This document shows, piece by piece, positions 7,963 to 16,218 of a stretch of DNA of 52,587 bases. Below the pieces are notes generated by a model, which was not told the origin of the DNA, searched no databases, and saw nothing but the letters and a program-made list of their open reading frames with translations. The stretch spans positions 1 through 52,587 of the forward strand of contig JALEFZ010000078.1 in assembly GCA_022760475.1 (NCBI GenBank). Reading direction: 5' to 3'. Made by a program: the position numbers and the translations under genes. This stretch comes from Bacteroidia bacterium (GTDB lineage: Bacteria; Bacteroidota; Bacteroidia; J057). The first letter of the stretch is position 1; every line of letters begins with the position of its first letter.

Positions 7963-10900
7963 ATGCTACGCCAGACCTGGTTAGTCATTCTTTCTCTTGT
8001 AATTTCCCCCTACCTAAGCGCCCAATCAGTCGAAAATACCCAGGACTATGTGAAAGGATATGTGATTTTTCGCATCCATCCCACATTTGAGACCAAGGTG
8101 AGACAGGGAGACATCCGAATCGACGGCTGGGATGACTATGTTTCTAAGATTCCCGGAGCTCAGACACAAAGGGTATTCCCAAATCTTTCTTCTCCCCTGG
8201 TCCGAAAAGCCACTTCCAAGCTTTCTACTCCAAATTTAAGAATGGTCTTTTACCTTTCTTTTGAGGAAAATACAAATGTGGAAGATGTTTGCCGCTACTT
8301 GAGCCTTCATCCTGCCATCTTGTACGCTGAGCCCTGGTACACGCATCAATTGTTTTACCAACCTTCTGATTCAAGGGCGGATACCACCGGTGGAAGAGAC
8401 TTTATGTGGCACCTTGATCAAATAAAAGCCCGCGAAGCATGGGATATTGAAAGGAATGATACCACTGTAAAAATTGGCATCATTGATTCGGGTACATGGA
8501 GCGAACATCCTGACCTGAAGGATAACCTCGCCTATAACTATGACGATCCAATTGACGGCATTGACAACGATTTTGATGGATATATAGATAATTATGCCGG
8601 ATGGGATTTTGGAGGAAGTACCCGAGGGCTCGGCCTGGGTGATAACAATCCCTCAGTTGGTAATGTGCATGGCCTATGGGTAACCGGAATCGTGGGGGCT
8701 ACGGCGGATAACAACCTGGGGATTCCAGGTCTCTGCTTCAATTGTGAATATTTACCCATTAAAGGAGCTTCGGATGACAACATCAGCATCATCACTTACG
8801 GCTACCAAGGAATCATCTATGCCATTGAACAAGGAGTAGATGTAGTGAATTGTTCCTGGGGAGGTCCAATAGAAAGCAACTTCGGTCGCGATGTGGTCAA
8901 TTATGCCACTCAAATTCGCGGCGCAGCTCTAATAGCTGCCTGCGGTAACAGTGGAATGGACGAAGCCTTTTACCCCGCTGCATTCCCCAACGTAATCTCT
9001 GTTGCCAATTCTTCCTTTGGAGACACTTTATATACCAACTCTACTTACAACTTCTCAGTTGATATTTCAGCACCTGGGAATAGTATTGCCAGTACTTTCG
9101 ATAAAGATGCCTATTGGTCATGGGGCGGTACCTCTGCTGCTGCACCCGTAGTAGCCAGCGCAGTTGCGCTGACCAAAGCGCACTTCCCAGATCTAAGTCC
9201 CTATGAAGCTGCTCAAAGAGTAAGAATTACTTCAGACGATTCCTATACCGCCAATCCCGGTCTTTTGGATAAGTTGGGACTAGGTCGAGTTAATATGTTC
9301 CGGGCATTGGCAGATGATCCCCGACCATCTATTAGAATATTGGACTATGGGTTTAAAGGAGTAGCAAACAATACAAACCTCTTCCCTGGTGATAGTATTT
9401 ATGTAGTTGCCAACTGGATCAACCACCTGGATTCGACCTTTGATCTTATCCTTGGCCTCGAAGAAAGTGCAGAAAGCAACTACCTGGAGTTCTTGGATGA
9501 TACCTTATATGGAGGGGTGGTTGGTAGGCGCGCAAGGCTTAACCATGAACAGGCATTCCTTTTCAAAATTAAGGATAATGTTCCCTTCGATGCAGAAGTC
9601 AACCTCAAACTTACCTACGTAGATAGCCAAAGAAACTATACTGACTTTGAATACATTTCCTTGACGGTCAATCCTACTGAGCTTGATGTAGAAGAGAATG
9701 ACCTGCATACAACGGTGACCAGTACTGGTAACTTTGGTTTTAGGAACATAACAGGCCCTAGAAATCAACTGGGTGTAAGCTATAGAAATAGAACGAACGC
9801 TATTTTTGAAGGAGGCTTCCTGGTTTCCAGCGGGTCGGGGAAGGTCTCCGACCGGATCAGAAACGGGATCTCATCAGATAATGACTTTAGAATACTCGAG
9901 CGGATAAGGCTCACCAGCCCCGTCAATGGTGATTTTAGGGCAAAAACTGTATTTGACGATAGCATGGCTGCCAATCCCATGGGCGTCAAAATTAGTCATG
10001 AGAGCTTTGCATCTGCTGAAGCAGAAAACAGTAACTTTATTTTATTCAGATATATTTTAGAGAACCAGACAACTGACCCCATTCCAGATATTTATGCTGG
10101 GCTTTACGCGGATTGGGACATCAGTCCGGCTTTTAATGTTTTGGGAAGTTTAACAACCAGCAATGCTTCTTCCTATTCCACTGATAAGAAATATGCCTAT
10201 ACCTATGATGTATCCGGCGTAGATCCAGCCTATTATGCCATGGGAATCATCAGTGAGCATGGCTTTTTCACCCGTGCCCTGGAAAATGTATCATCTACAT
10301 CCTATAGCAACGGGGCTAAATATGATTACCTTCGCACCCCTCCTGCCCCAAATACAGGTAGCTTGGGTGGACCACAAAACGGCATAGATGTAGCTCAATT
10401 CATCTCGGCAGGTCCTGTAGGTTTGTTTTCCCTTCAGAGAGATAGCCTCGTATTTGTCCTCATGGCTAGCGATAGCCTCTCAGGTCTGGACCGCACAATG
10501 GTACAAGCTAAAAAATATTATGATTGCACTGTCCTAGGAAAGGCTCCTCAATCAAACTTTACTTTCGTGCCGGCCATGCCCAAAGCTGGTCAGCCAGTTA
10601 GTTTCACTGATTTGAACACAGGTATCAACGATTGGTATTGGGATTTCGGTGATGGAAACAACTCTACAGCTTCGAATACCAACCACACTTTTACCACGGC
10701 AGGCACATACCAGGTAAGTTTGACAGTAGATAACGGTGTCTGCTCAGGAACCTTCAACCGTACTATTGAGGTGAGCATCCCATCTTCATTGGAAGATATG
10801 CCAAATTCGCGTTGGAAGGTCTACCCTAACCCTGCCAATGAAAAATTGGTTGTTGAACATCCTGACTTTAGTCAGGTAGGGGTAGAATTGCAATGGGTAA

Positions 10901-11055
10901 ATGTTTACGGCCAGCTGGTAGCCTCAAAATATCAAACTTTGAGTGGTGGAGAGAGCGTGATAGCCGTCCCTGAGGCCTTGTCTCAAGGCTTGTATCAACT
11001 TACGATCAACAATCGAGAGTTCTCCCAAACGTTTAAGATCCTGGTCCAAAGGTAG
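7963..11055 (+). CDS. Secreted subtilisin-like serine protease with PKD domain and T9SS sorting domain
   Basis: This 1030-residue protein begins with a signal peptide (about 1-21), then a pro-region, then an S8 catalytic domain (about 145-450). The triad is Asp175 in GIIDSGTW, His236 in GNVHGLW and Ser391 in GGTSAAAP. A long beta-rich region (about 455-860) follows, then a PKD domain (about 863-945, with the core motif WYWDFGDG). The C-terminus is a type A T9SS sorting domain starting with VYPNPANEKL. It should be exported by Sec, crossed over the outer membrane by T9SS, and cleaved at the tail. Its likely role is extracellular protein degradation; the substrate is not evident. It is monocistronic with a strong terminator. 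Confidence 0.94.
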   Translation: MLRQTWLVILSLVISPYLSAQSVENTQDYVKGYVIFRIHPTFETKVRQGDIRIDGWDDYVSKIPGAQTQRVFPNLSSPLVRKATSKLSTPNLRMVFYLSFEENTNVEDVCRYLSLHPAILYAEPWYTHQLFYQPSDSRADTTGGRDFMWHLDQIKAREAWDIERNDTTVKIGIIDSGTWSEHPDLKDNLAYNYDDPIDGIDNDFDGYIDNYAGWDFGGSTRGLGLGDNNPSVGNVHGLWVTGIVGATADNNLGIPGLCFNCEYLPIKGASDDNISIITYGYQGIIYAIEQGVDVVNCSWGGPIESNFGRDVVNYATQIRGAALIAACGNSGMDEAFYPAAFPNVISVANSSFGDTLYTNSTYNFSVDISAPGNSIASTFDKDAYWSWGGTSAAAPVVASAVALTKAHFPDLSPYEAAQRVRITSDDSYTANPGLLDKLGLGRVNMFRALADDPRPSIRILDYGFKGVANNTNLFPGDSIYVVANWINHLDSTFDLILGLEESAESNYLEFLDDTLYGGVVGRRARLNHEQAFLFKIKDNVPFDAEVNLKLTYVDSQRNYTDFEYISLTVNPTELDVEENDLHTTVTSTGNFGFRNITGPRNQLGVSYRNRTNAIFEGGFLVSSGSGKVSDRIRNGISSDNDFRILERIRLTSPVNGDFRAKTVFDDSMAANPMGVKISHESFASAEAENSNFILFRYILENQTTDPIPDIYAGLYADWDISPAFNVLGSLTTSNASSYSTDKKYAYTYDVSGVDPAYYAMGIISEHGFFTRALENVSSTSYSNGAKYDYLRTPPAPNTGSLGGPQNGIDVAQFISAGPVGLFSLQRDSLVFVLMASDSLSGLDRTMVQAKKYYDCTVLGKAPQSNFTFVPAMPKAGQPVSFTDLNTGINDWYWDFGDGNNSTASNTNHTFTTAGTYQVSLTVDNGVCSGTFNRTIEVSIPSSLEDMPNSRWKVYPNPANEKLVVEHPDFSQVGVELQWVNVYGQLVASKYQTLSGGESVIAVPEALSQGLYQLTINNREFSQTFKILVQR

Positions 11056-11064
11056 ATATAGCAT

Positions 11065-11101
11065 GAAAAAAGATCCCTGAAAAATTCAGGGATCTTTTTT
11101 T
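11065..11101. terminator. Bidirectional terminator
   Basis: GATCCCTGAA (11072-11081) and TTCAGGGATC (11085-11094) pair perfectly, with an A-run before and a T-run after. It separates the converging protease and stress-protein genes and can serve both. Confidence 0.9.
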
Positions 11102-11120
11102 ATGTCCAATGATTGAAGAA

Positions 11121-12011
11121 TCACATTTTCTCCTTCAAAGCTCCTTCATTTGAAACCTCTGCATGGAAGATCAACAAGGGCACCTCAGTTTCATAGACCA
11201 TTCGATGGGTCTTACTGGGGTTCAATATTTTATCGAAGAAACCCCTTTGATGAGTGGTCATGGCCATTAGGTCGATATTGAAATCCTCGATTTGTTCTTC
11301 AAGGCCTTCAAATACATTCTCTTCCCCTGTTACCAAAAACTTCATCTCACGATTTGGGAGGCTCTTGGCAATGTGCTCCTTGAGAACATCCTTCAGGATG
11401 CTAAACTCAGATGGTGGATATTTCCTGCCTTCATCTTCAAATATGAAGCTGACATAAAGCCTGGAAGGCTGGCTTTCGAACATCTCTAGAAAAGTTTTGA
11501 TCTTTTCACCATCCACACGGTCAAAGTTGGATGCATAGAGCAAGTGATTAGGCACCTTGAATTCATAATCTCCAGGTACGATCAGGACAGGTATGCTACT
11601 TTTATCAATTATTTTTTCAGAAACACTTCCTGTAAACCATTTCACGAGTCGAGGAATTTGCCTTGGAGTCATTACAATTAGGTCGGACTTGAGGTCTTCA
11701 GCCTTTTGGGTAACTCCGTACTCAGGGAAGGCCTCATCCAGAATAGCATGAAGTTTAACCGTGGGATATTCTTCTCTCAGGCGATCCCTAAGTTCTCCCA
11801 TTTGTTCGGTCAAATGATCAATGACGTCCTTGGATAAATAAGGACTCTCTTCCTTGTTATTTCCAGATGGTACAGTGATAGGTGTAAATGGAAAAACATA
11901 GGCGTGGTAAAGGCTGACTTCGGCCCCAATATTCTGGGCTAATTTCATGGCATAATCTGCAGCATGAGCAGCTTCCTTTCCAAAATCTACAGGAACTAAT
12001 ATTTTTTTCAT
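11121..12011 (-). CDS. Tandem universal stress protein (two Usp domains)
   Basis: The 296-residue protein starts at the ATG giving MKKILVPVDFG, the typical Usp first strand; a longer frame begins 33 bp earlier but lacks support. Two Usp folds follow one another: residues 1-147 end with GSVSEKIIDKSSIPVLIVPG, and about 155-290 end with TEVPLLIFHAE. The usual ATP-binding G-x2-G-x9-G-(S/T) pattern is only partly kept in the first domain (the GxxG is replaced by PRQIP) and is not clear in the second, so nucleotide binding is doubtful. Tandem Usp proteins usually respond to starvation or redox stress. The divergent neighbour encodes a MarR regulator, which might control it. Confidence 0.9.
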   Translation of the reverse strand: MKKILVPVDFGKEAAHAADYAMKLAQNIGAEVSLYHAYVFPFTPITVPSGNNKEESPYLSKDVIDHLTEQMGELRDRLREEYPTVKLHAILDEAFPEYGVTQKAEDLKSDLIVMTPRQIPRLVKWFTGSVSEKIIDKSSIPVLIVPGDYEFKVPNHLLYASNFDRVDGEKIKTFLEMFESQPSRLYVSFIFEDEGRKYPPSEFSILKDVLKEHIAKSLPNREMKFLVTGEENVFEGLEEQIEDFNIDLMAMTTHQRGFFDKILNPSKTHRMVYETEVPLLIFHAEVSNEGALKEKM

Positions 12012-12503
12012 CGTGGCAACTTTTAGTCTTCTAATAATTATCATAGCACACTTAAAACTTGGAATAATTAGAAAGCGGAAGGGTGATTTTTCTCAAACAA
12101 AACGGAAATTATTATCAACAAGGAAGGAGAGTTTCGTAGGTCATACATGTAGCTACTTTCATAAATCGAACTTTATTTTTCAGGATTCCAAAGGCTTCTC
12201 AAACTTTTCGGAATCAGAATTATATAAAATGAACATTTTTTTCAATATCTCAACCTTCTACAAAGACCTACAAATCAGCCAACTATACAGGGGTTTGCGA
12301 AAATCTTTTTTTTGAACAGTTGTTCTATCTATAAATTTATTGTATTATTGCTAAGTTAGTAACCAAAACATGTAAGTTTACAAAACTCACAAGTTCTTTT
12401 TTAGAAACATTTGGGAGAATTAATATTTTAAATCCCAAATCAATATACAGCCATCACAAACGCCCAATTTGTTGTATAAATAAACTTAATGCTCCCCCTG
12501 CAA
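12012..12503. other. Long divergent intergenic region upstream of MarR genes
   Basis: This AT-rich gap separates the stress-protein gene from the first MarR gene. The reading frame at 12013-12315 has no protein-like character. It holds the inverted repeat at 12409-12440, a weaker one (GATTCC 12184-12189 / GGAATC 12210-12215) and a GAACA-2-TGTTC repeat at 12314-12325. No promoter matching TAnnTTTG was found. Confidence 0.45.
12409..12440. promoter_or_regulatory. Candidate MarR operator: inverted repeat
   Basis: ATTTGGGA (12409-12416) and TCCCAAAT (12433-12440) are perfect reverse complements 16 bp apart, ending 64 bp before the first MarR start codon. MarR proteins usually bind inverted repeats in their own promoter region, so this is a plausible autoregulatory site. 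The repeat is seen; its function is inferred. Confidence 0.4.
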
Positions 12504-12965
12504 ATGAGTACAGTAGAAATTGCTCCCATTGATTCTTCCTTTGCTCAACTCGAAAAAGCTTTTTTCCTTCTAAGTGAGGTAAACAGAAAGCATCACGAGT
12601 ACATCAAGGCCAAATACAAAATTAATGGTCTTGAGATGGAAATCATCCAGTTAATAGAACTGGAAGGCAGAAAAAAAATGAAAGAGATCGGTCAATACTT
12701 CAATGTGAAGTTGAGTACGCTTACTTCTATTATTGACAAGATTGAAAAACAGAGACTGGTAAAACGTGTTAATTCAAGCAGTGACAGAAGAGTTGTTTTT
12801 CTTGAAGTAACAAAGAAGGGTCAAAAACTCTATCAGGATTACCAGGAACATGTAAAAGCCATTTCAACTCTCATACAGAATGAAATGGAAGAGACACAAA
12901 TTCAGTCACTGGTCAACGGCCTTAGTACAATGAGTCAATTCGTTGAGGGTCAGACCGCCGGCTAA
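12504..12965 (+). CDS. MarR-family transcriptional regulator (paralogue 1)
   Basis: This 153-residue protein has the MarR layout: an N-terminal dimerisation helix, a winged helix-turn-helix (about 50-110) and a C-terminal helix. The recognition helix reads FNVKLSTLTSIIDKIE and the wing contains SSSDRRVVFLEVTKKG, matching the D-x-R-(R/S) wing signature. ATGs at 12489 and 12504 are in frame; the second gives MSTV, the same N-terminus as paralogue 3, and is preferred. Paralogues 2 and 3 follow within 2 kb. No ligand can be predicted from sequence. The next MarR gene begins 39 bp after its stop, so they may share a transcript. Confidence 0.9.
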   Translation: MSTVEIAPIDSSFAQLEKAFFLLSEVNRKHHEYIKAKYKINGLEMEIIQLIELEGRKKMKEIGQYFNVKLSTLTSIIDKIEKQRLVKRVNSSSDRRVVFLEVTKKGQKLYQDYQEHVKAISTLIQNEMEETQIQSLVNGLSTMSQFVEGQTAG

Positions 12966-12990
12966 ACCTAACCTACACAATCCAAACCTA

Positions 12991-13000
12991 AATTGCACAA
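12991..13000. repeat. 10-bp direct repeat AATTGCACAA, copy 1
   Basis: The same ten bases recur at 13472-13481. Each copy lies just after a MarR stop codon (26 bp and 3 bp). It may be a leftover of tandem gene duplication or a regulator-binding site. Confidence 0.3.
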
Positions 13001-13004
13001 CTCC

Positions 13005-13469
13005 ATGTCGGATCTTCAGGACCAATCGGTGCTCGATGGGCAACTGACTGATGCATTTATTATCATGAATCAGGTTTTAAGAAAACATCAGGCTTACATT
13101 TCTGCCAAGTACAGGCTTGCGCCTTTCGAAATGGAACTGTTGTTTTTTCTGATTACTGAAGAAGCCCAACGAATGAAGGACATTGCTCGCCATTTTGGAA
13201 TAAAATTGAGCACCCTGACTTCAATCGTTGATAAGGCAGAAAAAAACAAAATTGTTGAAAGGGCTCACTCCAAGAGTGATCGACGCGTAGTATTTCTTAA
13301 GGCAACGACCAAGGGGAAAAGGGTCGTAGACACTTATAAGGAATTCCAGAAACAAGTCGCCCTCCAAATGCAGGAGGAAATGGAGAACCCTGACTTCAAT
13401 AGTTTTGTTCAATCTCTGAACGCCTTGATTACAGGCATAGAGAGTCAATATTCAGGCTCAGAGAAATAA
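13005..13469 (+). CDS. MarR-family transcriptional regulator (paralogue 2)
   Basis: A 154-residue winged-helix protein, clearly paralogous to the gene before it: helix FGIKLSTLTSIVDKAE, wing SKSDRRVVFLKATTKG, and an upstream AKYRLAPFEMELL stretch aligned to AKYKINGLEMEII of paralogue 1. The ATG at 13005 is used; the frame can be extended 12 bp to a TTG at 12993. It probably forms a short operon with paralogue 1, ending at the terminator at 13496-13529. Confidence 0.9.
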   Translation: MSDLQDQSVLDGQLTDAFIIMNQVLRKHQAYISAKYRLAPFEMELLFFLITEEAQRMKDIARHFGIKLSTLTSIVDKAEKNKIVERAHSKSDRRVVFLKATTKGKRVVDTYKEFQKQVALQMQEEMENPDFNSFVQSLNALITGIESQYSGSEK

Positions 13470-13471
13470 AT

Positions 13472-13481
13472 AATTGCACAA
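13472..13481. repeat. 10-bp direct repeat AATTGCACAA, copy 2
   Basis: Second copy of the repeat at 12991-13000, directly downstream of the second MarR gene and 15 bp before the terminator stem. Confidence 0.3.
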
Positions 13482-13495
13482 ACTTAAAATTAGGT

Positions 13496-13529
13496 GGCAA
13501 GATCTTTGTCGATCTTGCCATTTTTTTTT
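13496..13529 (+). terminator. Strong intrinsic terminator abutting the methyltransferase start
   Basis: GGCAAGATC (13496-13504) pairs perfectly with GATCTTGCC (13511-13519) across a 6-nt loop, followed by nine T. It ends 12 bp before the methyltransferase ATG, so it either ends the MarR1-MarR2 transcript or attenuates the methyltransferase gene. Confidence 0.8.
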
Positions 13530-13541
13530 ATCTCCGCCGAA

Positions 13542-14288
13542 ATGGATGATAAAGATGATTGGTTCAAAAATTGGTTTGATAGCGACTATTACCCTTTGCT
13601 TTACAGTCACCGAGGGGAAGAAGATGCTAGCAGACTGATCCAATTGATCATTTCGGAGACAGCCCCCCTGCCTGATTCCAAAATTCTGGATTTAGCTTGT
13701 GGCTCAGGGCGACATAGCAGGATGTTTCACGAAAAGGGATTCCAAGTTTTTGGTTATGACCTTGCACCCAGGCGGGTTCAAGAAGCCATAGAACAATCGC
13801 CTGATGAAATAGTATTTAGGATACATGACATGCGATTGCCTTTCCCTGATGGAGAGTTTCACTTGGTAGCCAATCTTTTTACGAGTTTCGGATACTTCGA
13901 AAAGGATGAGGAAAACCTTTCTACTCTCTCAAATATTTATGAATCTATGAAAGTTGGGGCTTGGTTTGTTTTGGATTACCTAAATGTTCCTTATATTATA
14001 GATAACTTAGTAGCGAGAAATTCCAAAAGGATAGATAACATTGATTTTCAGATACAAAGATCCGCCGATAAAAATAATATATTCAAGGAAGTAAAAATAA
14101 ATGACGGCGAAAAACGTTTGAGTTTTATTGAAAAAATTCGAGCTTTTGAAGAAAAGGATCTAAAATTATTACTTGAGTCAAGCGGTTTCGAAGTAATAAA
14201 AATCCTTGGAGATTATAACGGTAAGCCTTTCCAACCCAAGCACAGTCAACGAATAATCTTTTTTTCCCGCAAAAATGCTCCCAGATAA
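13542..14288 (+). CDS. Class I SAM-dependent methyltransferase
   Basis: The 248-residue protein has the Rossmann motif I ILDLACGSGRHS (about residues 45-56), an acidic end of strand 2 (VFGYDLAP), and a motif near RIHDMRLPFPDGEFHLV typical of Methyltransf_11/25 proteins. The N-terminus WFDSDYYPLLYSHRGEEDA is characteristic of a family common in Bacteroidota whose members methylate unknown small molecules. Start 13542 is chosen because it begins exactly at this conserved region; a TTG-started frame from 13494 would translate through the terminator hairpin. It lies between MarR paralogues 2 and 3, but a terminator precedes it. Substrate unknown. Confidence 0.88.
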   Translation: MDDKDDWFKNWFDSDYYPLLYSHRGEEDASRLIQLIISETAPLPDSKILDLACGSGRHSRMFHEKGFQVFGYDLAPRRVQEAIEQSPDEIVFRIHDMRLPFPDGEFHLVANLFTSFGYFEKDEENLSTLSNIYESMKVGAWFVLDYLNVPYIIDNLVARNSKRIDNIDFQIQRSADKNNIFKEVKINDGEKRLSFIEKIRAFEEKDLKLLLESSGFEVIKILGDYNGKPFQPKHSQRIIFFSRKNAPR

Positions 14289-14528
14289 GTTTATTCCTTA
14301 CCTGGAAAGCATTTTGAGCACTTATGCCTTAAATTGGAAAAAATAATACTGATCTTTGAAATATCGGAAAAAACAAAAAAGGCGATAATTCCAAGCTACT
14401 ACAAACATTCATTTTCGAATTGGTGTACTGTAAGGAATGGAATTTATGTTTTTTTGTTTAATTATTCCTATTTTGTATTATTTTGCAATTTGTCAAATAT
14501 CATTGTTCTTAAAAATTGTACGAGCCAG

Positions 14529-14978
14529 ATGAGTACCGTGAGTAAATTATTCCCAGAAGCAAATGCTATTCTGTTGGAAAACACCATTAATGAATTGGTC
14601 CTAGCGTTCAATGTAAAGCGTCAAAACCTCCTTGGCCACTACGGTGTAAGCGAGTTGGAAGTAGACATCATTGAATTCCTCCAAAATCATGAACAAAAGA
14701 AAATGAAAGAAGTTGGGGAGCACTTTAACATCAAGTTAAGTACCCTGACCAGTACCATTGACAAGCTGGAGAAACTAAAGCTGGTAAAGCGCAAAAACTC
14801 CAAAGACGATCGTAGGGTAATCTATATTAAACCTACAGCCAAAGGCGGAAGCCTCTTGGCGGATGTCAATTCCCCCGCGAGAAGCATTGCTGATTCAATG
14901 GCTAAAGAGATGAATAAATCTGAGTTTGATGTAGTTCAAAAAAGTGTAACACGCATGCTTGAGCTTGCAAAAAACTAA
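14529..14978 (+). CDS. MarR-family transcriptional regulator (paralogue 3)
   Basis: A 149-residue winged-helix protein with the helix FNIKLSTLTSTIDKLE and wing SKDDRRVIYIKPTAKG. The recognition helix nearly matches those of the two upstream paralogues, while the rest has diverged more. The start MSTVSKLF (14529) is used; the frame extends 195 bp upstream through AT-rich sequence that does not look coding. The 240 bp gap to the methyltransferase probably carries its own promoter, and a terminator follows. It may sense a different ligand while reading a similar operator. Confidence 0.9.
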   Translation: MSTVSKLFPEANAILLENTINELVLAFNVKRQNLLGHYGVSELEVDIIEFLQNHEQKKMKEVGEHFNIKLSTLTSTIDKLEKLKLVKRKNSKDDRRVIYIKPTAKGGSLLADVNSPARSIADSMAKEMNKSEFDVVQKSVTRMLELAKN

Positions 14979-15000
14979 ATCATTTCTTTTTGATGAAACA

Positions 15001-15039
15001 AAAAAAGGGTCCACCTTGAATCAGGGGTGGGCTTTTTTT
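15001..15039 (+). terminator. Intrinsic terminator after the third MarR gene
   Basis: An A-run and GGGTCCACC (15007-15015) face a GGTGGGC arm (about 15026-15032) and a T-run (15033-15039). The stem includes G-T wobbles; the core CCACC/GGTGG is exact. Confidence 0.7.
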
Positions 15040-15148
15040 ATGCCTATGTTTTTATTCGCCTGAGGGTTATCCAGTTCAGGTGGATAACTCCCTGTTTTTG
15101 GAGAAGTTCAGATTAAAAAATATTGTTTAATTTAAGTCGATTTAATCT

Positions 15149-15171
15149 ACTTGGCTGCCTTTACGCCAAGT
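15149..15171 (+). promoter_or_regulatory. Hairpin in the floA leader
   Basis: ACTTGGC (15149-15155) and GCCAAGT (15165-15171) are perfect complements with a 9-nt loop, 24 bp before the floA ATG. It could be an RNA hairpin in the leader or an operator. Confidence 0.3.
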
Positions 15172-15195
15172 CATAGACCTAGTAGACTGTACTTT

Positions 15196-16218
15196 ATGGA
15201 ATATTTTCTCCTACAGGAACAAATTAACCTCCTGAATACCGTGGAAATCATCCTCCTTATTCTGGCCTTGGTAGTAATAGGAGCAACTTTCTATTTTGTT
15301 CCTCTCGGACTATGGGTAACTGCCCTGTTCTCGGGTGTTCGTATCAGTATTTTCGAACTACTGGGTATGAGGCTGAGAAGGATACAGCCCAGTGTCATTG
15401 TAAATGAACTTATCAAAGCGAAAAAGGCTCGTCTTCCGGATGTGAGAAGGGATGCACTTGAAGCCCATTTGCTCGCTAATGGACATATTACCAAGGTAGT
15501 AGATGCCCTGATCTCTGCCCAAAATGCAGGTATCGAGCTTACATTTGAGCAGGCAGCTGCCATTGACCTTGCAGGTCGTGATGTCCTGGAAGCCGTAAAA
15601 GACTCTGTAAATACAAAGGTCATTGACTCCCCTCAGATTGAGGCAGTAGCCAAAGATGGGATTCAATTGATCGTCCAAGCCAGGATTACAGTAAGGGCAC
15701 AGTTGAAGAAACTTGTAGGTGGTGCTGGTGAAGAGACTGTAGTGGCGAGGGTAGGACAAGGAATTGTATCCTCGATCGGTTCTGCAGAGACACATGAAGT
15801 CATTCTCGCCAACCCTGGGCTCATTTCAGAAAGTATCATGAATGCAGGGCTCACACTGGGTACTGCTTATGAAGTTCTTTCTATCGACATTGCGGATGTA
15901 GATATCGGAGAAAATAAAGGCGCAGAACTGAAAGCGGAAGAAGCGGAAGCAGAATTGAAGGTTGCAAGAGCAAAAGCTGAAGAAAAACGTGCAGAGGCAG
16001 TAGCTGAAGAACAATACTTCCGAGCCAGGGTCCAGGAAATGAGGGCGAAATTGATAGAAGCGGAAGCTCAAGTACCAATGGCGATTGCAGAGGCATTTCG
16101 TCTGGGTAACCTTGGAATCATGGATTACCATAGGCTTCAAAACATTGAAGCGGATACCCGCATGCGCAAGTCCTTCTCAGATATGGATGACAGAGAAATC
16201 GAAGAAGATGAAGAATAA
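15196..16218 (+). CDS. floA: Flotillin-like protein FloA (SPFH family)
   Basis: FloA is a membrane scaffold that oligomerises in functional membrane microdomains. The 340-residue protein has one N-terminal membrane hairpin or helix (about 17-45), an SPFH domain with [21 protein letters not shown] and [33 protein letters not shown], and a C-terminal Ala/Glu-rich coiled coil (about 255-310) with [27 protein letters not shown]. The length matches the family (about 330). The ATG at 15196 is used; the longer frame needs a TTG inside the leader hairpin. The Bacillus partner NfeD/YqeZ is absent; a secreted OmpA-like protein overlaps it instead. Confidence 0.93.
   Translation: MEYFLLQEQINLLNTVEIILLILALVVIGATFYFVPLGLWVTALFSGVRISIFELLGMRLRRIQPSVIVNELIKAKKARLPDVRRDALEAHLLANGHITKVVDALISAQNAGIELTFEQAAAIDLAGRDVLEAVKDSVNTKVIDSPQIEAVAKDGIQLIVQARITVRAQLKKLVGGAGEETVVARVGQGIVSSIGSAETHEVILANPGLISESIMNAGLTLGTAYEVLSIDIADVDIGENKGAELKAEEAEAELKVARAKAEEKRAEAVAEEQYFRARVQEMRAKLIEAEAQVPMAIAEAFRLGNLGIMDYHRLQNIEADTRMRKSFSDMDDREIEEDEE

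Noticed and set aside
12013..12315. 100-residue frame upstream of the MarR cluster
   Set aside because: Composition is Phe/Lys/Ser-rich like AT-rich noncoding DNA, it has no domain, and it begins in the usp leader.
14334..14528. N-terminal extension of the third MarR protein
   Set aside because: The 65 extra residues come from AT-rich sequence with no similarity to the other two paralogues; the MSTV start fits paralogue 1.
12489..14978. MarR-methyltransferase cluster as a defence or modification system
   Set aside because: The methyltransferase looks like a small-molecule enzyme, without a target-recognition domain or the DPPY-type motif of DNA methylases, and there is no nuclease.
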